DNA from: Gemmatimonadota bacterium
Lineage (GTDB): Bacteria > Gemmatimonadota > Gemmatimonadetes > Gemmatimonadales > GWC2-71-9
Length of the DNA stretch: 64,000 bases
NCBI GenBank assembly: GCA_003169895.1
Contig: PNAE01000003.1
Span: 1-64,000, forward strand
Reading direction: 5' to 3'
Below, one piece after another: positions 24,187 to 33,549 of this stretch; positions within the stretch are counted from its first letter, which is position 1; every line of letters begins with the position of its first letter. A model generated the notes under the pieces. It saw only the letters and a program-made list of their open reading frames with translations, searched no databases and was not told where the DNA came from. A program made the translations under genes and the position numbers.

Positions 24187-24905
24187 CCGATGCCGTCGCC
24201 GTCGCCCGAAAAGAGTGGCTCGAATTGCTCGGCACCCCCGGCTGGCAGGGGAAGCAGGGCATCATCCTCTTTGTCCTCGCATTCGGCGTCGTGTTGCCGT
24301 TGATGAACGGTCCGACCTGGATCACCTCGCCGACCATCGCGATCACCTGGTCCTGGGTACCGATGTTCCTCGTGGCCACCGTGATCTCCGACGCGTTTGC
24401 CGGCGAGCGAGAGCGCCACACCCTGGAGACGCTGCTCGCGACCCGACTCTCGGACAGCGCCATTCTCTTCGGAAAGATCGGCGCCGCAATTGCTTACTCG
24501 GGTGCGGTGACGGCGGTGAGTCTGATCTTGGGCGTCGTGACCGTGAATCTTGCACATCGACAGGACGGGCTGGTGTTGTACTCGCTCGGTGTCGTCACCC
24601 TGATCTGCCTGCTTGGGCTCCTCGGCGCTCTGCTCGTCGCGGCCATCGGCGTGCTGATTTCCCTCCGGTCCGCAACAGTTCGTCAGGCGCAGCAGACGCT
24701 CAGCGGGGCCATCGTTGTATTGGCGGCTGGACCCATCCTTCTCGTCAGGTTCCTGCCCGCGGGCTGGCAACATCGGTTGGCATCGAGTGGCTTGAGCGGC
24801 GAGCAAGTGGCACTGCTTGGCATGACGCTCCTTGTTGCCATCGACGCGGGAGCCCTCACGATGGTCAGGGCCAGGTTCCGCCGGGGGCGGTTGATCGCCG
24901 TATGA
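24183..24905 (+). CDS. ABC-2-type transporter permease
   Basis: A 240-residue inner-membrane protein with about six transmembrane helices. It begins AVARKEWLELLGTPGWQGKQGIILF, and has DAFAGERERHTLETLLATRLSDSAILFGKIGAA, the hallmark ABC-2 / NatB segment before the third helix. The start overlaps the ATPase stop, so subunits are coupled. Substrate not predictable. Confidence 0.9.
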   Translation: MTDAVAVARKEWLELLGTPGWQGKQGIILFVLAFGVVLPLMNGPTWITSPTIAITWSWVPMFLVATVISDAFAGERERHTLETLLATRLSDSAILFGKIGAAIAYSGAVTAVSLILGVVTVNLAHRQDGLVLYSLGVVTLICLLGLLGALLVAAIGVLISLRSATVRQAQQTLSGAIVVLAAGPILLVRFLPAGWQHRLASSGLSGEQVALLGMTLLVAIDAGALTMVRARFRRGRLIAV

Positions 24906-24956
24906 AGTCACGCGGAGGCTCGCACGGACACGATTGCCAACGTGGAGGCATTGCGC

Positions 24957-25265
24957 ATGATGAATGAACCGCTATTCCTCAGTTCGATCGCCGCGATCGC
25001 GGCAATCATGATTGCCAGGTCCATCGGCGGGGCGATCCGCGGGCGCGAAGCGTCACGATCCGAGATAGCGCAGCTCCGGGAGCAGTTGGACCAGCACGCC
25101 GCAGCACTTGAGGACGTCGAAACCAGTTTGTCTCACCTTTCCCCGCAAGTCTCCGAGTTACAGGAACGTCTGGACTTCGCAGAACGAGTCCTGCTCCAAG
25201 GTCGGGATCGAGACGGGTTGGGGCCGGCTGACGTCGGAGAGACTGGAGGTCCCAAGTCGAACTGA
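24957..25265 (+). CDS. Membrane-anchored coiled-coil protein, hypothetical
   Basis: A 102-residue protein: one N-terminal transmembrane helix (FLSSIAAIAAIMIARSIGGA), then a heptad-rich coiled coil (ASRSEIAQLREQLDQHAAALEDVETSLSHL, SELQERLDFAERVLLQ). The ATG at 24957 follows GTGGAGG with good spacing. It is close behind the ABC permease and may be in the same transcript. The family resembles small phage-shock-C-like or LapA-type helpers only in shape. Confidence 0.72.
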   Translation: MMNEPLFLSSIAAIAAIMIARSIGGAIRGREASRSEIAQLREQLDQHAAALEDVETSLSHLSPQVSELQERLDFAERVLLQGRDRDGLGPADVGETGGPKSN

Positions 25266-25519
25266 CCGCACCGGGGCCGCTCCGCCGACATCATCGTCGC
25301 GGAAGCTCAACTTCGTTCGAACCCGCCGGGCTAGTGCCCAAGTAACCAGCCAAACGCGCCGTATCGTTCCAGGTAGGAACGTGGTCGCCCTTCGCGAGCA
25401 GCTACACGCACAGTGGCAGTTCTCCATCAATCCGGCAGCATCCAGACGCCAACGGGTCAGCTACGTGCCTGTATTGACAGTCTTTATGACTACTGTGACA
25501 GTCGTAATGCAAAGTCTGC

Positions 25520-25548
25520 TTGACATTTTGCCTGTTACATCGTATCAT
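25520..25548 (+). promoter_or_regulatory. Sigma70-type promoter before M16 gene
   Basis: TTGACA at 25520-25525, 17-bp spacer, TATCAT at 25543-25548. Upstream, TGACAGTC occurs twice (around 25475 and 25497). The 3' part of the XRE promoter has similar TTGACAT boxes, so the XRE protein might act on both. Confidence 0.7.
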
Positions 25549-25617
25549 CTGGGCGACCGGATGAGGACACCTGTGAACGCCAAACCAACCGTTGGATCAG
25601 AGCGAGGTCAGCCGATC

Positions 25618-28446
25618 ATGAAATCGATCCACCACTTTTCCCGTTGCGCCGGCAGGGTTGTCGCGATCGTCGGCGCTGTCGTTTCGCTCCTGCCCGGGCC
25701 GCTCTCCGCCCAGGTGGGAAGCCCCGCCCACCCCTCCGCTTCAGCCTCCGCCCAGGCCGGCAAGGCCCGCCAGGAGACCAGCGTCGAGGGGATTACCGAG
25801 TACCAGCTTCCAAACGGTCTCCAGGTCCTGCTTTTTCCGGATCCCTCGAAGCCGACCGTGACCGTCAACGTCACCTACCTCGTCGGATCGCGGCACGAGG
25901 GCTACGGCGAGACCGGCATGGCGCACTTGCTTGAGCACCTGATGTTCAAGGGAACGCCGAGGCACCCGAACATTCCGCAGGAACTCACCGAACGCGGTTC
26001 CCGACCCAACGGGTCCACGTCGTACGACCGCACGAACTACTATGAGACGGTGCCGGCGAGCGCGGCGAACCTTGCCTGGGCGCTCGGGTTGGAAGCGGAC
26101 CGGATGATCAACTCCTTCATTGCGCAGAAGGATCTCGCCAGCGAGTTCTCCGTGGTGCGCAATGAGCTTGAGTCGGCGGAGAACGATCCGGCTAACGTCC
26201 TCTTCCAACACGTCATGGCGGCGGCCTACGAATGGCATGGCTACGGGCGCTCCACGGCTGGATCGCGCTCCGACATCGAAGGCGTTCCCATCGATCGTCT
26301 CAAGGCCTTCTATCAGCGGTACTACCAACCCGACGATGCCGTGCTTGTCGTCGCAGGGAAGTTCGATCCGGCGGACGCGCTCCCCATGATCGAGCAGCGG
26401 TTCGGCGGCATCGCGCGACCGACCCGCACCATGAGCCGCGGCAACCTCCTCACTCCGACGTACACGGTGGAGCCCCCGCAGGACGGTGAGCGGTCGGTAA
26501 TCGCCCAGCGCGTCGGCGACGCGCCGGTCGTCGTCATGGCGTACCATGTGCCGGCTGGCTCGCACCCTGACTTCGCTGCCGTCGATGTGCTCACCCGCGT
26601 ACTTGGTGACAATCCATCCGGTCGCCTCTTCAAGGCACTCGTGGAAGCGAAGCTCGCTGCCAGGACGAACGCGTTCGTGTCCCAGTTGCGGGAACCCGGA
26701 CTCCTCGGCAGCATGGCACAGCTCCGCACTGGCCAATCCACTGACTCGGCGAGGGCGGCGATGGCAGCGGTGATGGATCAGGTCGCAACCACGCCGGTCA
26801 CCGCCGAGGAAGTGGCGCGCGCAAAGGCCGGACTCCTCAAGGAAATCGAGTTGGGGTTCAACAACTCGGAGCAGGTGGGCAACAACCTCAGCGAGTGGGC
26901 CGCCATGGGCGACTGGCGCCTCATGTTTGTGCACCGCGATCGCCTGGAGAAAGTCACCGCTGCCGATGTCCAACGGGTAGCGGCCGCCTATCTCAAGCCG
27001 TCGAACCGCACGGTCGGCGTCTTTGTGCCGACGGCAAAGCCCGATCGCGTGGACATTCCGGCGACGCCCAGCGTCGCCGCCATGGTCGCTGATTATCACG
27101 GCCGGGCCATCGTTCAGACTGGCGAGGCGTTCGACGCTACTCCACAAAACATCGACGCACGCACCAAGAGGCTGGCCCTCCCGATCGGACTTCAGCTCCA
27201 GCTATTGCCCAAGCAGACACGCGGCGATCGTGTGATTGTTCAGATCCAGTTGCGCTACGGCACCGGCGCGTCGCTCACCGGCAAGACCGCGATCGCGAGT
27301 CTCACCGCCGATATGCTATCGCGCGGCACCGCCAGGCTTACGCGTGAACAGGTAAAGGACTCGTTGAATGCACTCAAGGCCCGCGTCAGCATCATTGCCA
27401 GCCTCGATGCAATCATCGTGCGCGCGGAGACTACCCGTCCCGGTCTGCAGGCGACCCTCGCCCTGATCGCCCAGCAGCTCCGTACTCCCAGGTTTGATGC
27501 GAGTGACTTCGAGACGGTCAAGCAGGAAGGCCTGGCGCTGATCGAGAAATCCAGGACCGAACCGCAGGTCCTGGCAATGGCCGCGTTGCAGCGCAGGCTG
27601 CAACCCAGCGCAAAGGGCCATCCGCTCTACCAGCCGACGGCCAACGAGAAGGCCGCGATGTACACCGCCGCCACCATCGACGATGTGAAGGCATTTCACC
27701 GCGACTTCTACGGCGCGTCATTCGCCGATGCGGCGGTGATCGGGAGTTTCGACGCCGACAGCGTTCGGTCAACGCTGGCGCGCCTGTTCGGTGACTGGAG
27801 GAGCCAGCACCCCTTCGAGCGCCTCACCTACGCCTTCACGGCCGTCGACAGCACCACTGTCACCATTCTGACGCCTGATAAGCCAATGGCAGTGTTCATG
27901 GCTGGACAGAACCTCCAGATTACTGACAACGACCCGGCCTACCCGGCCCTGATTGTCGCCAACGAATTGCTAGGGGGTGGTTTTCTCAACTCCCGCCTCG
28001 CGACACGCATCCGTCAGAAGGAGGGACTCAGTTACGGTGTGGGCAGCGGACTCTCCGTTCAGGCCCTCGATCGATATGGCGAGCTGCTGGGCTTTGCGAT
28101 CTACGCGCCGCAGAACGTGGACCGCCTTGCCGCCGCGTTTACTGAGGAGATGCAGAGGATGATTGGAACGGGCTTTACCGCTCAAGAAGTGGAAGCTGCG
28201 AAGACCGGCTACCTGCAACAGCGGCTGCAGTCGAGGTCCAATGATGACGAGCTCATTGTCGCCATGATCGCACACCGCTTTGCCGGACGCACCATTGCCT
28301 TCGACCAGGACCTTGAAACGAAGATCAGGGCGCTGACGGCGGACGACGTGAATGCCGCCGTGCGTAAGTACTTCGATGTGGCGAAGATCGTCCAGGTTCG
28401 CGCTGGGGACTTCTCGAAAGGCGGTCTCGCCATACCGAAGCCGTAG
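25618..28446 (+). CDS. M16-family zinc peptidase, tandem two-unit form
   Basis: A 942-residue exported peptidase. The ATG at 25618 opens a signal peptide (VVAIVGAVVSLLPGPLSAQ); the open frame reaches further upstream but without a signal. The first unit has the inverted zinc motif HLLEH at residues 103-107 (in MAHLLEHLMFKGT) and the distal glutamate in NELESAEND. The second unit (from about residue 510) lacks an HXXEH motif and ends with the GGGFLNSRLATRIRQKEGLSYGVGS block, as in inactive M16 halves. Both units probably form a clam-shell that degrades peptides in the periplasm. Confidence 0.93.
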   Translation: MKSIHHFSRCAGRVVAIVGAVVSLLPGPLSAQVGSPAHPSASASAQAGKARQETSVEGITEYQLPNGLQVLLFPDPSKPTVTVNVTYLVGSRHEGYGETGMAHLLEHLMFKGTPRHPNIPQELTERGSRPNGSTSYDRTNYYETVPASAANLAWALGLEADRMINSFIAQKDLASEFSVVRNELESAENDPANVLFQHVMAAAYEWHGYGRSTAGSRSDIEGVPIDRLKAFYQRYYQPDDAVLVVAGKFDPADALPMIEQRFGGIARPTRTMSRGNLLTPTYTVEPPQDGERSVIAQRVGDAPVVVMAYHVPAGSHPDFAAVDVLTRVLGDNPSGRLFKALVEAKLAARTNAFVSQLREPGLLGSMAQLRTGQSTDSARAAMAAVMDQVATTPVTAEEVARAKAGLLKEIELGFNNSEQVGNNLSEWAAMGDWRLMFVHRDRLEKVTAADVQRVAAAYLKPSNRTVGVFVPTAKPDRVDIPATPSVAAMVADYHGRAIVQTGEAFDATPQNIDARTKRLALPIGLQLQLLPKQTRGDRVIVQIQLRYGTGASLTGKTAIASLTADMLSRGTARLTREQVKDSLNALKARVSIIASLDAIIVRAETTRPGLQATLALIAQQLRTPRFDASDFETVKQEGLALIEKSRTEPQVLAMAALQRRLQPSAKGHPLYQPTANEKAAMYTAATIDDVKAFHRDFYGASFADAAVIGSFDADSVRSTLARLFGDWRSQHPFERLTYAFTAVDSTTVTILTPDKPMAVFMAGQNLQITDNDPAYPALIVANELLGGGFLNSRLATRIRQKEGLSYGVGSGLSVQALDRYGELLGFAIYAPQNVDRLAAAFTEEMQRMIGTGFTAQEVEAAKTGYLQQRLQSRSNDDELIVAMIAHRFAGRTIAFDQDLETKIRALTADDVNAAVRKYFDVAKIVQVRAGDFSKGGLAIPKP

Positions 28447-28729
28447 GAGAACCCTTCGACGGGCGCCCTCAGGCGCTCACCTTTGTCGCAAGTGGCGCCC
28501 GGTACGCGTCCGGCGGCGAGAGCCGAAACCGAGGCACCTCGTGAATCGGCCAGAAGATACTCTCTGCCGGAGAGGCATGGCGCGAGGCTTAGGGCGTCAT
28601 GCTCATACCCTTGCGCCAAGATCTGCGTAAAAACGATCCGGGCGGATCACGCGATCTGTCAATGAGTTTGCGGTTTTTCGCGTTATTTGGCACCTCGAAG
28701 GGGCCGCTGAAGCAGTAACCGCCTCGCCA
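28447..28729. other. Intergenic stretch with small hairpin
   Basis: No supported gene. GCGCC-CTCA-GGCGC at 28463-28476 is a perfect 5-bp hairpin after the M16 stop, without a T run, so termination is uncertain. The rest, including short open frames, shows no protein-like pattern. Confidence 0.5.
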
Positions 28730-29299
28730 CTATGGCTTCTTTGGGGGCGCCTGTTCAGGGAACTGCTTCAGCAGTACGGCTAACGGATACACACCGTACT
28801 TGACTCGTTCACTATCCGGGGTGGCGCGATCAATCGGGACCAGTTCTTCGGCTCCAGTCTCCTGGTTGATCACGCGGTTGGTGCCGTATTTCTGGGAACC
28901 TGTGGTGAAGCTCAGGTAGCGATCAATGGATGCCGCGACGAGGTAGCGAGCATCCTTGTAGCCAGCTTCATACGCACTCACGAAGAGGTAGTGAGAGATC
29001 AGGTAGTTATCGGCGCTCTTGCTGACGAGTCGCTTATCGCAAAACGTCGCTCCGGTATGTTGCAGGACAAGCGCGGCATCGAACTGGTCCTCCGGACCTT
29101 TCAGAGCTCCCCGAGCAATCAGCGGGAGCACCAGGTTGAGCCGCTCCAGATCGGTTCGCTTGACGTCTTTCCCGCTGCGAGAATCCTGGTCCTCTCTCGC
29201 CAACTCTTTTAGCAACGGAGTTTGAGCCGTTGCCGCAGTCACCGTCTTGGATGAAAAAAGAATGACTGAGAAACACGAGAGGATTCGAACTGCGTTCAT
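28730..29299 (-). CDS. Secreted hypothetical protein
   Basis: A 189-residue protein. The ATG at 29299 follows GGAGACAAGT, a good ribosome site, and opens a signal peptide (ILSCFSVILFSSKTVTAATAQ). The mature part contains FDAALVLQHTGATFCDKRL, SHYLFVSAYEAGYKDARYLVAASIDRYL and QKYGTNRVINQETG. This pattern occurs in small helical proteins with a TPR/Sel1-like hairpin found in secreted hypothetical proteins of diverse bacteria. No catalytic motif. It stands alone and divergent from the next gene. Confidence 0.78.
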   Translation of the reverse strand: MNAVRILSCFSVILFSSKTVTAATAQTPLLKELAREDQDSRSGKDVKRTDLERLNLVLPLIARGALKGPEDQFDAALVLQHTGATFCDKRLVSKSADNYLISHYLFVSAYEAGYKDARYLVAASIDRYLSFTTGSQKYGTNRVINQETGAEELVPIDRATPDSERVKYGVYPLAVLLKQFPEQAPPKKP

Positions 29300-29509
29300 A
29301 CTTGTCTCCTGTTGGCGTTCCTCGCTATGACGTCCCTCGCAACCCTGAGCACACGTTGCGGTTGGTCGATCCGGCCAACCGAGGTATTTCCAGCGATCTG
29401 CCCCGCCGACACGCGGTTCACCCCATCGGGGGGTGACGACCAAGAGTCCGTTCGCCAGTATGCCTGCGCGATGCACTCATGCACTCGCTGCTGAACGAGA
29501 GGCCGCGTC

Positions 29510-31006
29510 ATGCGTTCGATTCTGATCGGTTCGTTTCTGGTGGCGATCGCGGCCGCGCCGCTGACCGGACAAGAGCATTGGCCCGGCCGCGATCGACTCG
29601 AGGCCGAGCGATGCACGCCGCTCAAGGGCGATGCCGCTCAATGGCTTCGCCGCGCTGACTCGGCCACCGGCCTCGCTCGCCTTGGCGACCGGATACTCTC
29701 GTTCAGCGGCGACGAAGTCAGCACCGACTTCTTCGAGGCCGACCGGACCTATCCACCGTTCTTGAGCACCTCGCGGCAATACAAGTGGTGGTTCGACCCG
29801 ACCACCGGTGTGGAACGCATCGCGGTCGGGACGACCACTACCGGTGCCCCGCTGCAGAATGTCGTTCGCACGGCTGCCGCCACGTTCATGGCGCGCGACA
29901 CCGTATTGCAGGCCAACCCCCAGCTGCACGCCTTCTTCGCGAGCGGCCGCGCACTCAGTCCGCTTGCGGTGCTGCGCGACTGGGAGGCGGCGTCCGGCGT
30001 GGCGGTGTCCGCGCGCTGCGTCTTTCGCGAGTATCCTCGCGTGGTCCTAACGCGAGCGAATGCGAGCGACCGTCTCTACCTCGACGAGAAGACCGGCATC
30101 CCGGTCAAGTTCGAGCGAACCGAGCCGCACTACCTCTGGGGCCAGGTGCTGGCAGAGTACGTCTACGCGACCTGGTGGCAGATGGGACCTGCGATCTTGC
30201 CGCTGGTGAGCGTGCGCTACTTTGATGGTGTTGAGGAGCTGCGGCGCGCCGTGGCGCTCCCACCGCGCGCTGCATCGGTTCTCGCCACGGCCATGCCGCG
30301 TGACAGTGCTCCGTCGCTCCGGCTGCCTTCGCCGCTGCCCGATGTCGCGGCCACACCAGCAGCACCGGTCATCGTCGACACGATCCGCGTGGGGCCGAAC
30401 ACGGTGCTCCTGCGCAGCAAGTCATACACGCACGCCGCGACGCTCGCAGCCGATACGCTCTTCCTCTTCGATGCTACAACGAGCGAGGAGCGCAGCCGAG
30501 CCGACTTGGTACTCCTGGCGTCGTTGTTTCCGGGACGACGCCCGATTGTCCTCGTGGTCACCGACGTAGCCTGGCCGCACATCGCGGGAGTCCGATTCTG
30601 GGCGGCCCGCGGAGCGATCATCGTGACCCACGCGCTCTTGCGCCCGATTCTGGAGGCGGTCCTCGCTCGGCATTGGACGCTCGCACCGGACGCATTGGAG
30701 CGCGCGCGCGGCAAGCTGGCGCCCAGGATCCGCGCAGTCTCCGGTGCACTTGCCCTTGGCGGCGGTGCCGTCCAGCTGCACCCGATCGACGGCGTCGCGA
30801 GCGAAGGTGCACTCGTCGCCTTTCTTCCGGCCGATAGCCTCCTCTGGGCCAGCGACTACATTCAAACGGCGGCAGTGCCCTCGCTCTACGCTCGTGAAGT
30901 GGTGGCGGCGGCGGCGCGTGCCGGTTTCCGCCCTACGCGCGTCGCCGCTGAACATCTCCCGCTGACTCCATGGAACCAGATCGAAGCATTGATCCTTCCG
31001 CCGTGA
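29510..31006 (+). CDS. Exported protein with degenerate metallo-beta-lactamase fold
   Basis: A 498-residue secreted protein (signal LIGSFLVAIAAAPLTGQ). The N-terminal 240 residues resemble beta-sheet lipoprotein-binding domains (KWWFDPTTGVERIAVGT). The C-terminal half follows the metallo-beta-lactamase order: VDTIRVGPNTVLLRS, ADTLFLFDATTSEE, then VVTDVAWPHIAGVRFWAARGA and IIVTH. In active members the fourth block has HXHXDH; here it reads D352-V-A-W-P-H357, so nearly all zinc ligands are lost. It is upstream of and overlaps a LytS-type kinase by 37 bp, so it may be a sensor or binding partner. Catalysis is unlikely. Confidence 0.75.
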   Translation: MRSILIGSFLVAIAAAPLTGQEHWPGRDRLEAERCTPLKGDAAQWLRRADSATGLARLGDRILSFSGDEVSTDFFEADRTYPPFLSTSRQYKWWFDPTTGVERIAVGTTTTGAPLQNVVRTAAATFMARDTVLQANPQLHAFFASGRALSPLAVLRDWEAASGVAVSARCVFREYPRVVLTRANASDRLYLDEKTGIPVKFERTEPHYLWGQVLAEYVYATWWQMGPAILPLVSVRYFDGVEELRRAVALPPRAASVLATAMPRDSAPSLRLPSPLPDVAATPAAPVIVDTIRVGPNTVLLRSKSYTHAATLAADTLFLFDATTSEERSRADLVLLASLFPGRRPIVLVVTDVAWPHIAGVRFWAARGAIIVTHALLRPILEAVLARHWTLAPDALERARGKLAPRIRAVSGALALGGGAVQLHPIDGVASEGALVAFLPADSLLWASDYIQTAAVPSLYAREVVAAAARAGFRPTRVAAEHLPLTPWNQIEALILPP

Positions 31007-32082
31007 CAGCGCGGCGTCGCGCCCCCACCACCGTCACACTCCTGACGGTAGCGGTAGCTGTGCTCATTATCCTGTCGGCGATGCAGCTGTATGTGGCCCG
31101 TCGCGCGTCGCACGAATCGGTCACGATCTCGAGTGTGTTGCTGCTCGGCCTAGCGACCTGGGTCGGGTGGGCATTGGCGGCCCCCGTTATCCTGGCGCTA
31201 GGCCGGCGCTTCGATTTCCGTCGCGGCCACCGTTGGACTTCGGCAGCGGTGCACGCCGGGTTCTTCGTCGCCTGCTACGTCCCGATCATGGCCCTCGTCC
31301 TCTTCGCGGGCAATGCCGTGTGGGGAGACGGCCGCGGGATCCCATTCGCGGCCATCGTCCAGCAGGTGTTCGCCAGTACGCGGCTGCAACTCGGACTCCT
31401 CATCTACGTGGTAGTCTTCGGCCTCGGCCGGGCGATGTCGATCTGGGATGCGCTCCGCGAGCGCGAATTGCAAGCGTCCCGCCTTGAGGCCCAAGCGGCC
31501 GAGGCACGCCTTCAGGCACTCGCCGCACGCCTGCATCCTCACTTTCTATTCAATACCCTGCACGCGATCGGCGCGCTCGTCGACGAGGATCCTCCGCGCG
31601 CTCGCGCCATGATGGCACAGCTCGGTGAATTGCTCCGCGATGTCCTCGCGGAGCCCGCAACTCAGGACATCTCGTTGCGCGAGGAAATCGTCCTGCTCCG
31701 CCGCTACCTCGATGTTGAGCAGATTCGCTTTGCAGATCGCTTGCGGGTCGAGCAGGTGGTGCCGCTCGAGCTGCTCGCGGCGCGTGTCCCTCGTTTCCTC
31801 CTCCAGCCGCTGGCAGAGAACGCACTGCGGCACGGGATCGCACCACGCGCGCGCGGAGGGGTCCTGCGGATCACGGCGCGCCAGTCCAACGGCAGCCTGC
31901 GACTCAGCGTGTGGAACGACGGTGTGCCGCTGACCGCTGAGCGGCCCGAGCGGCTGGGCCTTGCCACAACACGCGAGCGCCTCGCGACCCGGTATGGTCA
32001 GGCGGCGAACCTGCAACTGCGGTCTGCCGACGGCGGCGTCGAGGCGGTGATTGATCTACCGCTTGAGGTAACTGCCGAGTGA
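30970..32082 (+). CDS. LytS/YehU-type membrane sensor histidine kinase
   Basis: A 370-residue kinase. About four N-terminal transmembrane helices (TVAVAVLIILSAMQLY; SSVLLLGLATWVGWALAAP; AAVHAGFFVACYVPIMALVLF; LQLGLLIYVVVFGLG) lead to a short coiled coil. The phosphoacceptor box LHPHFLFNTLHAIGALV is typical of the LytS family. The ATPase has LLQPLAENALRHGI (N box) and RLGLATTRERLATRYG. The start overlaps the upstream gene by 37 bp and the stop overlaps the response regulator (ATGA/GTGA), so all three are coupled. Confidence 0.93.
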   Translation: MEPDRSIDPSAVTARRRAPTTVTLLTVAVAVLIILSAMQLYVARRASHESVTISSVLLLGLATWVGWALAAPVILALGRRFDFRRGHRWTSAAVHAGFFVACYVPIMALVLFAGNAVWGDGRGIPFAAIVQQVFASTRLQLGLLIYVVVFGLGRAMSIWDALRERELQASRLEAQAAEARLQALAARLHPHFLFNTLHAIGALVDEDPPRARAMMAQLGELLRDVLAEPATQDISLREEIVLLRRYLDVEQIRFADRLRVEQVVPLELLAARVPRFLLQPLAENALRHGIAPRARGGVLRITARQSNGSLRLSVWNDGVPLTAERPERLGLATTRERLATRYGQAANLQLRSADGGVEAVIDLPLEVTAE

Positions 32083-32846
32083 GCGCGCTTCGGATTCTTG
32101 TGGTGGACGATGAACCGATTGTCCGCCGAGACCTCGTGCGCCTGTTAGCTGCGGAACCGGATACGACAGTGGTGGGTGAAGCGCGCAATGGCCTTGAGGC
32201 GCTGGACGTGATTGACCAGCTCACGCCTGACGTCGTTTTCCTCGACGTCGAAATGCCGGAGCTCGATGGTCTCGGCGTCGTGGCGGGCCTTGATCCGGAA
32301 CGGGTCCCGGCAATTGTCTTTGTGACAGCGTTCGGCCATTACGCGCTGCCGGCCTTCGACGTGCACGCGGTGGACTACCTGCTGAAGCCGTTTGACGCGA
32401 CCCGCTGCCGCAGGGCGCTTGAGCGGGTGCGCGAACGTCTCGCAGGCGCCCGCGCCCGCGACTTGGACCAGGTCGTCTCCGCCCTCGTCGATCGTACCGG
32501 TGCGCCAAGGTACCTCGAACGCCTCGCCGTCCGCGGGACAGACCGCACGATCATTCTCGATCTGTCCGACGTGATCTGGATCGAGGCGTCGGACAATTAT
32601 GTCCGGTTGCATGCGGTGACGGGAAGACACCTGTCGCGGCGCACCATGCGCGACCTGGAACGAACACTTGATCCGGCCCGATTTGCCCGGATCCATCGCT
32701 CCGCGATCGTGAATCTGGCGTGTGTCCGCGAACTGCGCCCACGCGGGGACGGCGATTACGACGTGCGCCTGGCCGACGGAGTGCGACTCACCCTGACTCG
32801 ATCATACCGAGACGCATTTGAGGCTCGGTTCGGTGGAGTGGCGTAG
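32079..32846 (+). CDS. LytTR-family response regulator
   Basis: A 255-residue regulator. The receiver domain has LRILVVDDEP (acidic pair) and VVFLDVEMPELDG (phosphoacceptor Asp), with conserved VFVTAFGHYALPAFDVHAVDYLLKPF. The C-terminal LytTR DNA-binding domain contains DVIWIEASDNYVRLHAVTGRHLSRRTMRDLE and FARIHRSAIVNLACVREL. It pairs with the LytS-type kinase. Its target promoters are unknown. Confidence 0.95.
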   Translation: MSALRILVVDDEPIVRRDLVRLLAAEPDTTVVGEARNGLEALDVIDQLTPDVVFLDVEMPELDGLGVVAGLDPERVPAIVFVTAFGHYALPAFDVHAVDYLLKPFDATRCRRALERVRERLAGARARDLDQVVSALVDRTGAPRYLERLAVRGTDRTIILDLSDVIWIEASDNYVRLHAVTGRHLSRRTMRDLERTLDPARFARIHRSAIVNLACVRELRPRGDGDYDVRLADGVRLTLTRSYRDAFEARFGGVA

Positions 32847-32974
32847 CCGGTGATGTCATCCGAAGCGGAGCGATCCCTCGCTTCGCTCGTAACGAAACCC
32901 CGGCGGCGCTCCCGGCCCGTGGGCATCCTAAGTCTGAAATACCAGAACCCTACTCGCCCGTCGGAGGACACCTC

Positions 32975-33274
32975 ATGCCACCGTCACGTCTGGCGTCAGC
33001 CGTATTTGCCGCTGCCCTCTGGGCGACGCTCGCCGGGTCGATCCCGGCGCAGGCGACCCCCGCAACAAACCTCGGCAAGGCAAACGCCAAGTCGAAGTAC
33101 ACCCTCGGTCATCTTCTTGCCCTCCAGGAACTCCCCGACGGCCGGGTAGTGGCGAGCGATACCAAGGAGAACGCCTTTCGCCTGATCGACTTAGCGAAGG
33201 GCGATGTCAGCGTGTTGGGCAAGAGTGGCTTCGATTCCGACGCCTACCGCACGGCGCAGGTGGTCGTCCCGTAG
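32975..33274 (+). CDS. Truncated beta-propeller-like exported protein
   Basis: A 99-residue open frame with signal peptide (LASAVFAAALWATLAGSIPAQA). The mature part YTLGHLLALQELPDGRVVASDTKENAFRLIDLAKGDVSVLG resembles the first blade of six-bladed propeller proteins common in Gemmatimonadota (LPDGRVVVSDxxxxxxxLxD). Full-length members have about 350 residues, so this is probably a remnant ended by a premature TAG at 33272. It could still be secreted. Confidence 0.6.
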   Translation: MPPSRLASAVFAAALWATLAGSIPAQATPATNLGKANAKSKYTLGHLLALQELPDGRVVASDTKENAFRLIDLAKGDVSVLGKSGFDSDAYRTAQVVVP

Positions 33275-33367
33275 GCTTCCCAGCGAGGACGCGATGCGGG
33301 CAGCCCAAGCAAGCAGGAGAGCGTTGGACGGGTAGTGATACATTCTTCAAGAGACTTGGAGGGAACG

Positions 33368-33547
33368 ATGGCTGAAGGAACAGGCAATGATGAGCTAGAA
33401 CGATTGGCCTTCCTCTCCAAGGTTTCGGAAGGACTGCGCCAAGCGGAAGCGGGCAAGGTGATCAGTCATGAAGAGGTGAAGCGGCGTTTTGTGGCGTCTC
33501 GCCTCGATGGCCAAGTTGACCGGACGACTCCGGGCCCGCAGCTTTGA
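33368..33547 (+). CDS. Putative antitoxin-like small protein
   Basis: A 59-residue protein containing DELERLAFLSKVSEGLRQAEAGKVISHEEVKRRFVASR. The segment GKVISHEEVKRRF resembles the C-terminal toxin-binding end of RelB/ParD/YafN-like antitoxins, in which EVxxRF is frequent. GGAGGGA precedes the ATG at 33368. Two further small genes follow at 3 and 8 bp, so this is a compact operon. No clear ParE/RelE toxin is adjacent; assignment is tentative. Confidence 0.6.
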   Translation: MAEGTGNDELERLAFLSKVSEGLRQAEAGKVISHEEVKRRFVASRLDGQVDRTTPGPQL

Positions 33548-33549
33548 GT

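Noticed and set aside
25741-27147. Minus-strand open frame of 468 codons inside the M16 gene
   Set aside because: Antisense shadow of a well-supported peptidase.
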